From: Oscarella lobularis
Lineage: Eukaryota > Porifera > Homoscleromorpha > Homosclerophorida > Oscarellidae
Direction of reading: 5' to 3'
Length of the DNA stretch: 64,000 nt
Assembly (NCBI RefSeq): GCF_947507565.1
Contig: NC_089187.1
Coordinates: forward strand, 186,001 to 250,000
Notes under the pieces: model-generated
Database searches by the model: none
Told to the model about the DNA's origin: nothing
What the model saw: the letters and a program-made list of their open reading frames with translations, nothing else
Made by a program: the position numbers and the translations under genes
In this document: positions 22,744 through 32,126 of the stretch, in pieces
Layout: the number at the start of each line of letters is the position of its first letter
How positions within the stretch are numbered: position 1 is the stretch's first letter

Positions 22744-23560
22744 TCGCCGCGCCCGGCCTGGCTCCGTACTATTATTATATATGGACTATTTGGTTTTTTG
22801 TTCACGGGGCTGAAAGGCGCGCTCGGTGGATAAGGCGTCCGAGTGCGTGTTTTTGTAAATAATTAATTTGTTGGGGGTAATTTGGGACTAATCGGTTCAT
22901 TGTCCTATTGAATTGCATCCACGTGGCCGCCTTAGCATCCCGCGCGCGGCGCCAGGCGTTGGGCGGCCATTTATTAATTAATTAATCACGGAAGGCGCCG
23001 TGAGGCATCGCGTCCTTTATTGGAAATGAAAACCTCATTCACCCATCCAATATCAATATCCTCCTCCCCTCCTCCCTCCTCTCAATTGGAACTTCACGTT
23101 GGCGAGCATATCTTTGATACGAGCGAGAGAGCGAGCCAAAATGCAAATACGAGAATTGACCACAAGGCATCTGGAGTCAGCTCGCCACACAATAAGGACG
23201 CGTTGAATAAGCAATCGAACATTCAAAATCGTGGGCGAGCGGGCGGGCGGTTTCGCGATGATCGAGCAAGTGCACTTATTAAATGACCCCCAAATATTTC
23301 ATCATTCTCAATATATTTATTTATATATCGACGGTTCTGCTGCAGCTGCGTTATATGTCCATTAGAACGGAAAGCAATATATATCTTTATATATCTTTGT
23401 CTTGCTAAGCTAGAGTTCAAGTTCATGAGATTGTCGTCGGTATACAAAATTTATATATATGTACGTATGTCAGTCAGTCATAAGAGAATTCCGGCTGCTC
23501 TTTTTACTAATGAAGACGAGATAGGCGTGGTGCATAATGTGTCTCTCTTTCTCTCGCTCC
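22744..23560. other. Non-coding interval with a tRNA-Arg-like scrap
   Basis: No credible ORF. TGGATAAGGCGTC at 22827-22839 equals the A-box/D-arm of many tRNA-Arg genes, but no matching anticodon arm or B box follows, so this is at most a fragment. AT-rich TAATTAATTAATTA and TATATAT runs occur at 22970-22990 and 23310-23460. The right end is the 3' flank of the minus-strand cystine-knot gene. Confidence 0.4.
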
Positions 23561-24105
23561 CTACGCGAGACATTCGCGACGGCAGGCGCACTCGGCCGCC
23601 TCGTAGAACGTCACGCGATGGGGCGACTGTCCGGGACAGCGCAACTTGACGGTGCGCTCCTTCATTTTGACGGGGACGCAGCACTTGCACGTGCGACGAA
23701 AATAGTTACCGTTCCAATCGGACGTGTGATACGAATCGCACACGCCCTTACACGCTTTCGCGCGAACGGTGCGCATCTGACAGCCGCGTCTTCCCACGTC
23801 GATCCACAGGTTACTCGGTTGGCACGTGGTGTCATCGCGCTTCGGAGGCGTCACAAGGGCTTCGAGATCCATCGGGAACATCATTCGACCGACGCCGGCG
23901 GATGCCTCGCTTCCGGACTTGACGTCGCGTCGCGTCGTCTTTCTCGCGACGATAGCGCGTTTTTTCGTCGCTCGCGATTCGATTTCGGCGACGAGGGTGA
24001 TTAGTAGGCAAACGAAGAGAATCTGGAGTAAAGAAGACGACTATGAGTCTCTTTCCGGGTTTCGTACGTGGGGAAGAGCGTTTTGCTCACCTGTCGGTAG
24101 TACAT
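23561..24105 (-). CDS. Secreted C-terminal cystine-knot protein
   Basis: Two exons: MYYRQ, then (after an intron at about 24030-24090) ILFVCLLITLVAEIES, together a signal peptide. A basic stretch with RKTTRR, a possible furin-type site, follows. The mature part has the cystine-knot pattern: CQPSN...GRRGC, RAKACKGVCDSY, RRTCKCCVP, VKLRCPG, and ECACRREC at the end. The spacing ACxGxC ... CxCC ... LxC ... CxC is that of the CTCK superfamily (DAN/gremlin BMP antagonists, bursicon, thyrostimulin-like glycoprotein hormones). The CKCC pair and single short loop favour DAN/bursicon over the classic hormone alpha subunit, but I cannot place it. It is likely an extracellular signal or BMP-binding protein. 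Confidence 0.75.
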
Positions 24106-24545
24106 CGTTGATGAGCGCGTGATCCTTGAGTCTCGCTCTTCGGGCGTCGAGTGGAGTGAAGTGTTGTCAGTTCGTGACCGCTATTTATGCCACTTGTCGC
24201 GCTGCTGCACGTGAGTTGGGCACGTCCGTGTCCCGGTTGCTCGTGAATTATTTGTTGGGAGAGAAATCCGCGCCCTCGAACCGTTCGTATCCTTTCCGAA
24301 TCACAAACAGGTATGCATGAGAAGGAAACTTAATTTAGCGTGGAACCCGGAGACGAGTTAGTCTTCCGATGCTCAGCTTGTCAAAAATTAAATTACTGCA
24401 AACGGAAAACGCAGCCTTCCTTGAATTCCGCCCTGACAAGTTCAAAGGATATTATGCATGCAGGTCAAAGACGTAGGTTCGTCTCTGAGATACGTAAATT
24501 TGATTACGAAGACATTTGTTCCTAGAGAACGCACGCTAGAACCTC
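24106..24545. promoter_or_regulatory. Intergenic region between divergent genes
   Basis: These 440 bases separate the starts of the cystine-knot gene (minus) and the GalNAc-transferase (plus). A CACGTG occurs near 24208. Short ORFs here show no protein-like composition. It presumably holds both promoters. Confidence 0.45.
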
Positions 24546-26922
24546 ATGGGCCGCCGCCGCCAACATTCGTCGAAATACATCTACTGCGTCGTCGGCGTAG
24601 TAATTTCATCACTCGCCTGGGGAGCAATCTTGCTCCAACTCCACGCCGGCGATCCAGCAACCGAAAAACACCTCTTCCGTCGCATTCGCCCGAAATTCGT
24701 CCAAGAATCGCAACCATCATCGCCTTCGCCGACGTCGCGCGAAGACAAATGGCAAGACGAAGTGCGTCAATTGCATCTCGATCCGAACGAACCGATCCGC
24801 ATCGATCGCCAAGACGAATTTCTGCGTCGAAACGGTCCAACGCTATCGGCGCACGAAATCGACGTGCGACGCGTAAACGCCGTCGAAAGGGGCGAGGACG
24901 ATAAGCGCGCCGTTCAGAGGGGCTACGACGCAAATGCTTTCAATCAAGTCGTCAGCGATCGCATCGGATTTCGTCGCGACGTTCCCGATACGAGAAATAT
25001 ACTGTAAAATTTATTATTTGAATTCTCCAAATCATTGTCGTGTAAATGTGTTAATTAATTCGATTAATTAAATCGACCTAATATGTATTAATAATATTTT
25101 TTTGATTATGTAGTAGACGAAACGTTTTAGGGAAGGAGACTATGAAAACTCTCTCTAAGTCTTTTCTTTATCATAGTTGCGCGTCTCGCGCGTATCCGTC
25201 TTCGTTGCCTCAGGCGAGCGTCATCATCTGCTTTCACAACGAAGCGCCGTCGGCGTTGCTTCGTACGGCGCAGAGCGTTCTCGATCGAACGCCGTCTCGT
25301 CTCCTAAGGGAAGTCATTCTGATCGACGATTTCAGCAACAGAGGTTAGAAAAATAAATATTTAATTAATTAACCTATTCTCTTTTCTAGACGAGATGGAT
25401 TCTCCTCTAAAGGCGTTTCTGAAGAGCGAAACCAAAGTGCGTTATCATAGGAACGAGGAGAGGATTGGTCTGATGAGAGCGCGAAATGCTGGCGCTCGAT
25501 TGGCCGTCGGTGACGTCATCGTCTTTTTGGACAGTCACTGCGAGGTGAATCGTGATTGGTTGGAACCGTTATTGGCGCGAATTGGCGCCGATTCGACGCG
25601 CGTTGTTTGTCCCATTATCGACATGATAAACCCAGATACGTTCAGCTATAACGAATCGCCAATTGTAAAGGGGGGATTCAATTGGGGAATGAATTTTAAT
25701 TGGGAACAATTGGAGCCGCACGAAATTGACACGCCCGAGAAACGAATCCAAGCCATAAGGTAAAGAGAGACCGTGTTATTCATCCTTATTAATAATCACG
25801 TGGGGGCTGCAGGTCACCAACTATGGCTGGAGGATTATTTGCAATCAATCGCGACTATTTTCATCGTTTGGGTGCCTACGATGAAGGAATGGAGTCGTGG
25901 GGGTCAGAAAATCTGGAGATGTCTTTTCGAGTAAGGGAAAGGGTCTGGGGAGAATTTTTTCTTATTGCTTTTTTAAGGTTTGGATGTGTGGCGGGACTTT
26001 GGAGATTATTCCCTGCTCTCGCGTTGGGCACATATTTCGGAGGAGTCGTCCATACGATGAGCCTAGCGACGCCATGAAAATGCTACGAAATCAATTACGA
26101 CTCGTCCACGTGTGGCTGGACGACTATAAGAAGTATTATTATCAGGTGAGAGCTCCAACATCAAATATGGTCATACATACTTTGACGACGTGTTTCTAGG
26201 TTTTTCCCAATTATCAAGGCATTGAATATGGGGATGTGAGTGGGCGGAGAGCGTTGAGGGAACGACTTGGCTGCAAGTCTTTCGAATGGTACATCAAAAC
26301 CATATACCCGTCTGTAAAGCTGCCGGTGGATAAGGACAACGCGGCGGAGAGAAAAAAGGCTCCTAAACGAACAATCGTTCGAGATAAAAGGACGCTTAAA
26401 ATTGGCCAGGTAGAGAAACTAATAACAATCCGTGTTAATTAATTAATTAATTATTTATGTTTATAGATTGTTCATGAAGGTAGTCGGAGTTGTTTGGACA
26501 TTGCGGGGAAAATGTCGGTGAAGGGTGCATCGGTTGAATTGAACCCGTGCGCGCAGAACGACGATCAGGTCAGAGTCAGACCAAGGCTTTCCTCTCATCA
26601 TCTCTTTTTAACTGTTCTCTAGACCTGGATATACACGGGTCGCCAGGAAGTGAAACTAGGAAGACTTTGCTTGAGTTATAAAGAAAACCGCTTGTCTATG
26701 ATCCGATGTGATATCAGGGATCGAAATCAAGTTTGGGAATTGACTCAGGTAGGCTCAATAACCCATCTAGCATCACATACACAGCAGTACTCTTTCCAGC
26801 ATGGAATGTATCATCCTGCCTCAAACACCTGCCTGGAAGTTTCTTCGACCAATCATCTCGCACTTGGTCCCTGCATCGATGGAAGCAGACATCAAATGTT
26901 TACATGGTTAGAACTGCATTAG
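24546..26922 (+). CDS. Polypeptide N-acetylgalactosaminyltransferase (GALNT)
   Basis: This Golgi enzyme starts mucin-type O-glycans. The type II signal anchor ([20 protein letters not shown]) is near the N-terminus. A stem follows, then the GT-A domain: [49 protein letters not shown] (the DSH metal-binding motif), [15 protein letters not shown] and [34 protein letters not shown] follows, then a C-terminal ricin-type lectin domain with CLDIAG, QNDDQTW and CLEVSST repeats. Length and order fit a complete GALNT, nearest by eye to the GALNT11-like group, but the subtype is not decided. About eight introns. The stop (TAG) falls just before the next gene's leader. Confidence 0.93.
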
Positions 26923-26978
26923 ATTACACTAAGCCGGACATCCTGTTTATAAACGACATCACGTGCTCTCTGGGGACT

Positions 26979-27651
26979 ATGGCCGACCCTCGTTGGAAAG
27001 AGAGGCTGAATCCCGTGCAGGACGACGTCATTGTTCTTCTTAGTGGTCTTGTTGGGGGTTCTCTTTTCGATAAGCTCTTGGCTGAAGAAGTTTTGACGGA
27101 TGATCAGTACGATGATCTCGATAAGGCGAAAGAGACCAAGACTGACAAAAATGTGGCATCAAAGTTGGTCAAGCTGCTAAAGACAAAAGCCGAACCAGCG
27201 TACGAAAAGTTCTGTAAAGTGCTCCAAGCAGTCGACGGGGGAAAAGATGTTCTTGCACTACTTGAAACTTCATCGGTTGACGAAGGTAATAGATAAGCAA
27301 TTAAACGCGTTTGTTTTAAATGATTACTTAGGCAAGAAAGGTAAAGATGAGGACAACGATTTTTCCAAAAAGTTTCGAACAATTTCGAGCAAGATTAGTT
27401 CGTATTGGGAATGGATAGCTCGATGCATTCCACCCAAAGCGTTTGATGATTCAGAAATAGAAGCCATCAAGAAAAATCATCGTGATGACGTTCGAGCACA
27501 GGCGTACCAAATGCTTACGGAATGGAAGCAAAAATGGGGCAGCGAAGCATCACCGAAAAATCTTTGCAAAGCACTTCTCGACGAAGAAAAGCGTTCAACT
27601 GCCAGTGAATTGTTTGGATCAAATATGGTTCACACCGTTGACTCCATTTAG
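26979..27651 (+). CDS. CARD-death-domain adaptor, CRADD/RAIDD-like
   Basis: Two exons. Residues 1-100 form a CARD: LLSGLVGGSLFDKLLAEEVL, DDQYDDL, then VASKLVKLLKTK and KFCKVLQAV. After a short Lys/Asp linker (KKGKDEDND) comes a death domain: ISSYWEWIARCI, PPKAFDDSEIEAI, QAYQMLTEWKQKWG and ASPKNLCKALLD. CARD followed by death domain is the order of CRADD/RAIDD, which bridges PIDD1 or RIPK1 to caspase-2. The protein is about 210 residues, as for CRADD. Whether it is a true orthologue or a lineage-specific CARD-DD adaptor cannot be told by eye. The start MADPRW lies 57 bases after the GALNT stop. Confidence 0.8.
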
Positions 27652-28014
27652 AGTACGGGCGTATCCGGGTTTGTGCGTTAGACCACGTTGTTCGAAAAAA
27701 TGCCGTTTGAGAGTTTCAGTTTGTGTCTTCTTCGTCGCGATCAGTATCGACTTGGTGAATTTTCTGATTGCTGTCAGTGACTGGCGACTGCATGCCGACG
27801 TGTACTTCGAATCGGGGCCCCCGAAAAGGAATCATCGACTTCGAAGTGAGAAAACGCAAGTAAGTCGTATTGAACAATTAGCCCACGGGACGCAAAGGCT
27901 TCCCTAGTCACTCTACTACGCACCCCAAGCCTCGACGTTGCCTAGAAAGCCGAAAAAAACGTAGATACACAGACAGACATCGAACGGTCCAAAACAAAAT
28001 CCCCACAGTTTCCT
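27652..28014. other. Interval between convergent genes
   Basis: These 363 bases lie between the CARD-death gene stop and the first M6PR-like gene's stop. A stretch at 27690-27850 is open in one frame with a hydrophobic run, but it is the overhang of a frame that is out of register with the adaptor. I see no independent gene. Confidence 0.4.
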
Positions 28015-29165
28015 TTATAAGTTTTCGTACGTGCTCCCACCCGAAGGCGTCTTTTTCCCGCACGTGAAAGTAAACAAGATTCCGTCCTTTGGAATAAAAA
28101 ATCTTCCACAATTTAATTAAAGACTCTAATAATTCACCTTGATCAATCCGGGCAACGATGCCCAAAGGCGTGCATTAGGAAGAGCGCCCGTGCCTCTTCC
28201 GCCCTTCACGGCAGCGAGATAAACGATCCCAATGATCAAGTAGACTACAAGGAGTGAAAAGAATCTAGACGTCCAAGTTTAATTATTTAATTCATTAAGT
28301 TGTCTCTATTCTTACGCTGCCACCATTATTGTACCAATGCTTACAGCTGCACTGATATGTTGGGGACAGCAGTATTCGCTGGTTAGCACAAAATGCTAAA
28401 TTGATTTTTAATTAATTAAAGCCAACCAATGAGACACCGCTATTACTTACAAATGATTCTATTGTGCCCTTTGCGGCTATGAACGAAGTAGTATTGCCTT
28501 TCTCCGAGCAAACGAGAAGCACGGACGATGACCTAATAAAAAAGAAAATTCCTAACGTCTGCTTCGAATCGGAGAAAGTAACCTACGCTGTATTCGTTCC
28601 CCCGCTGTACGTAACAATGATTCCCTGCCCCGGCATATTGGTATAAGTCGCCGTGCTAATTTTTCCTAAATTGGCCCACGCGTTCGACATATTCTGACAG
28701 ACCTATTAAAATCGAAACGATAGACTAGCGTGTATCGTTCGTTCTCTTCCGTACCGCCCCGTCTTCTTCCACGGTGCAATGCGAGTTCTCGTCTCCCAGG
28801 GTAAACGGATGGCAGGGATTGAAATAATAGAGGGCGTTCGATTGAGAATTGGCGTCAGGAACGTCAGTAAAACTACACGTGTAATGAATAGATGAATAGA
28901 AATCGCTCTCGCTCGAAATCACATACTATGGACGTTTGCTGTACGAAAGTGGCGACAAATCGATTGTGCCCGTACCGTCGCTCATCTTGCAACCGCAACC
29001 GTCCTTTTTGCACGTAGGGGGAGCCTTTGGGGTTGGCGGGGCTGTCGTTCCAGTCGGACCAGAGGGCTTAGTTGTCGGTGGCTGGGTCGTCGTTTGCCCG
29101 TGCACGCATAAATGAGTAGAGAGAAACGCGCAGAGCAGCGATACAAGCAACGTCGTTCTCGTCAT
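28015..29165 (-). CDS. Cation-dependent mannose-6-phosphate-receptor-like protein, copy 1
   Basis: Signal peptide (LLVSLLCAFLSTHLCVHG), a short Thr/Pro stalk, then an MRH/M6PR-like lumenal domain: CGCKMSD...IDLSPLS, YYFNPCHPFTLG, CTVEEDGAVCQN, NLGKISTATY and TYSGG. A membrane helix spans VSIGTIMVAA to VVYLIIGIVYLAA. The cytosolic tail has FTFTCGKK and ends in YENL, a YxxPhi sorting signal. Order and tail resemble vertebrate M6PR (VGSILLV ... GDGCDFVC). Seven or so exons with about 60-base introns were inferred. The ER...Y pair that recognises the sugar in M6PR is not evident here, so ligand binding is doubtful. Confidence 0.8.
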
Positions 29166-29267
29166 TATCCTTTAGGGAGGAAAGCACGCGATTTTTGGTG
29201 CGCACGTGAGACGGGAAGCAGGAAGCGAAAGTAGATCGTTTCGGTTTATAAAATAATATCATAATAA

Positions 29268-30402
29268 TTAGACGAGCTCGTTTTCTTCTTCTCGCGTATC
29301 GTTATACGAAACGGGCGTTTTACCGCACGTGAAAGTGAAAACGGCTCCTCTCTAAACGACGACTTAGAAAAACTGCGAATTTTTAAATATTTTAATTACT
29401 TTGATGGCGCTTGGAAGCGATTTCCAAAATTTGACGTTGGGAATTACGTCGCATCCCCGTTTCCCGTCGACAATTCCCTTATAACTCGCGCCGACGCAAA
29501 GATAGACAATAAGCAGAGCAAAAAATCTAAAACCAAAAATCGATGAGGAGAGAAACTCGTTTAAAAAAAGCTCACATTATCAAAAGCACCGCCCCAACAC
29601 TCATCGAACCCTTTTCTTTCACGAGACAGGCGTGCGGACTAGTCAGCGTAAAATACTACATCGAAACGACCCCAATGAAAAGGAAACCCCAGACATAGAG
29701 TATAGACCCTACGTAAATATGATCCCTCTCGTCGTAGCCACTATAGGCGAAAATGGTTTCATCAGACCCTCGCGCACAGTAGAGAACAACGGTCGATCTA
29801 TGAAGTCTAGGATAGAAGTTTATGCATAGGTTTTGCTCGCTTACCGAGTTGACTTTTCGCGATACGTTATTTCGACGATGTCGTCGAGGGGATCGTACGT
29901 ATAGTTCGCCGTAGCCAACTTGCCAATGTTAACGAACGTCCCACCGGTTAAATTTTGACAAATCTGACACACAAAAAACGAGCGTTAATCGCAGAAGAAC
30001 TATATGTATATATGTCTTTACTGCGACGTCGTTTTTTACTGTGCACGTCGATCCCAGATTGTAAGACGAGCACGGATTCCACGAATAGTAGTTATCGTCT
30101 GAATCACGGACTCGAGAGAAACTAGACCCAGTCAATGCACACGGGGGGTAGAGAACGTACGAGACGTCTTTGTCTCACTAGGGCTCCTTGTCCTTATCGT
30201 TTGATATGGACGACAGATCAATGACTTCCGACCCGTTTGACATTCTGCATCCGCATCCCGACTCGATGCATTGGAGCGGCGTCTCGGCGCTAATAGGGGG
30301 CGGTGTCTTCGCCGCCGCCGCCGCCGCCGTCGTAGTCATCGCTCTCAGGCAGATCCATATCCACATGTAGGATGCGAATAGACGACCTAGTGCATTATTC
30401 AT
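29268..30402 (-). CDS. Cation-dependent mannose-6-phosphate-receptor-like protein, copy 2
   Basis: Same exon plan as its neighbours. A signal-anchor-like N-terminus (SYMWIWICLRAM) is followed by an Ala run and CGCRMSNGSEVIDLSSIS. Then come YYSWNPCSSYNLG, CTVKNDVAVICQN, NIGKLATANYTYD, VVLYCARG and GYDERDHIYYFTLTSPHAC. The last stretch fits the ER...Y sugar-contact block of M6PR (EERGKVQDCFY), so this copy is the best candidate for real mannose-6-phosphate binding. The membrane helix covers SVGAVLLIM into ALLIVYLCVGASY. The tail reads FTFTCGKT and ends EEENELV, an acidic dileucine-like signal. Stop at 29268-29270 (TAA); start at 30402. Confidence 0.8.
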
Positions 30403-30670
30403 TGTAACGTCTCTGAGAAATTCGCCACCGCAATCGTGTAGACATGCGCATAGATGGGTTTTGGCAGATTCACGTGAGCCGAGTAGGGGTCCATTAGGCG
30501 GGCGAATGAATATGAAGTATGCCCTCGAGTATGAAAACATTTTTTTTCGAAAACGGAACCTATTCTTTTTTGTAACGTGACGACAGTAGTAGCAAAGTCA
30601 GCGAGAGTAAAAAGACGACTAGGCGTGTGCGTAGGAAAGCGAGACGTAGTCAAAATTGGGGGGTCAGCTA

Positions 30671-31990
30671 CTAGAATTGCTGATATTCGCCTTTGTTTCG
30701 ACCGCACGTGAACACACAGTGACATCCGTCCTAGAATAAGGAGTTTCTGCTAACGAATGATCGCAGTTGGGTGCTTATATATACCTTTATTGAGTCGAAT
30801 ATCACGGACCACGTGCCGTGATTTGGCACGACTTCCATGCCTTTCTTTCCTCGAACGGTATTGATGATCATTCCGAAGAGAATATAAGCACCCAGGAGCG
30901 AGAAAAAGCTAGAGAACAGGATAAAACTAGGCAACGTATATTAATTCTATAAAATACACGATTAGTGTGAGGCTTCCTCCGCTGAATCCTTTAGGAAGTA
31001 GAGATATTTTTTTGACGCAAGCGGACGGGCTTTCTAGACGAAAGTTCTACGCAGCGACGCGATTAGAGGCAAGACTCTCGCGACTATGGCACGTACATAG
31101 CGCTTGATGTCGACATCCTCTCCCGTAAAAGTCAAAGTACTGTCCTCGTTTTTGATATCTGGATTGCAAGTGAGAATAATTTGCGTATACCTAAGTAGAT
31201 TATTAGGAAATTGATTTAGCGCTTTAGTGAACGTTTACCGTACCTGTCCTCGTCTCCGCCGTAATAATTAAGATAGAAATCCTCAGTTTCTACCCTATAC
31301 GTGAAATTCGAGCTCGCCTGTCTCCCAATGTTGATAAACCCGAAGCCGTCGCCGACCGAATAATTTTGACAAACCTTGAAAAAGAGATATAGGGTCCTTT
31401 TTGTTTTAGGCGTGCAAGACGACTGCTATTCTCACCGCTACGTCCTTGTTAACGGTACACGCATTAGCAACGGCATCAGTGGAAACTTCGAACGGGTAGC
31501 ACGGATTCCAAGCGTAATTCGGCAGCGGGGCAGTCGAATTATCCACCCGGATGCGAATGAATCGCGGCAGATCTCCCTCCTTATTCGCCAGCGGCGACAA
31601 ATCCATCTCATGATTATTCGTCCGACATGTGCAATCGCTGATATCCTTTTTACAGAGTTTAAAAGGCGGCGGAATCGGAAGCGGCGTCGTCGTCGGCGTC
31701 GTCGTCGGCGTCGGCGATTTTGTTGTCGGCACTTTTGTCGTCGGCACTTTTGTTGTCGTCGGCGATTTTGTTGTCGGCACTTTTGTCGTCGGCACTTTTG
31801 TTGTCGTCGTCGGCGATTTTGTCGTCGGCACTTTCGTCGTCGGCGATTTTGTCGTCGGTGTCGTCGTCGTCGCCGCCGCCGTCGTCGTCGTCGCCGCCAC
31901 GCGTATAGATTCCGTTGTCGGCGATTTCGCTCCGCAAACGATCGCGACGATCGTCAGCGCAACGACGAAGCTTCCAGCACCCGATTTCAT
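30671..31990 (-). CDS. Cation-dependent mannose-6-phosphate-receptor-like protein, copy 3
   Basis: Signal peptide (FVVALTIVAIVCG), then a long Thr/Pro/Lys repeat stalk (units like TTKSP and TTKVP) unlike the other two copies. The MRH part reads CTCRTNNHEMDLSPLA, YAWNPCYPFEVS, CTVNKDVAVCQN, INIGRQASSNFTY, YYGGDEDR and IILTCNPD. The membrane region (FFSLLGAYILFGMII) is followed by GKKGMEVVPN...W and DGC...FTCGRN, ending in YQQF (YxxPhi). GMExxPxxxxW and the DGC-Cys pair match vertebrate M6PR tails closely. The ER...Y sugar contact is not evident. The gene is divergent from the ankyrin-vWA gene across 136 bases. Confidence 0.82.
31690..31915. repeat. Coding minisatellite in the copy-3 stalk
   Basis: Degenerate GTCGTCGG/CACTTTTGTCGTCGG-type units repeat through the first exon of the M6PR-like copy 3. 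On the minus strand they encode the Thr-Thr-Lys-Ser/Val-Pro stalk. Open frames read from the same DNA in other frames are by-products of the repeat. Confidence 0.8.
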
Positions 31991-32126
31991 AACGATGAGT
32001 AGTCACAAGGGGCGATAATATTCACGTGATGGCACGAGACGACGCTTTTGATTCAATTAATTAAAACTGATTCGTTCGTTGTTCATCACGTGAGCGTAGA
32101 ACCAGTATGTTTATTTTTCGCCGCTA
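31991..32126. promoter_or_regulatory. Divergent promoter with two CACGTG boxes
   Basis: These 136 bases separate the starts of the M6PR-like copy 3 (minus) and the ankyrin-vWA gene (plus). CACGTG occurs at 32023-32028 and 32087-32092, each flanked as TCACGTGA or TCACGTGAG. That is close to the CLEAR-type E-box used by TFE/MITF factors at lysosomal genes. A shared promoter is inferred from geometry. Confidence 0.55.

Noticed and set aside
22827-22839. tRNA-Arg gene
   Set aside because: Only the A-box/D-arm matches; no anticodon stem, B box or 3' acceptor stem follows.
31376-32018. Arg-, Val- and Asp-rich ORFs on both strands
   Set aside because: All are alternative frames of the Thr/Lys/Pro repeat of M6PR-like copy 3.
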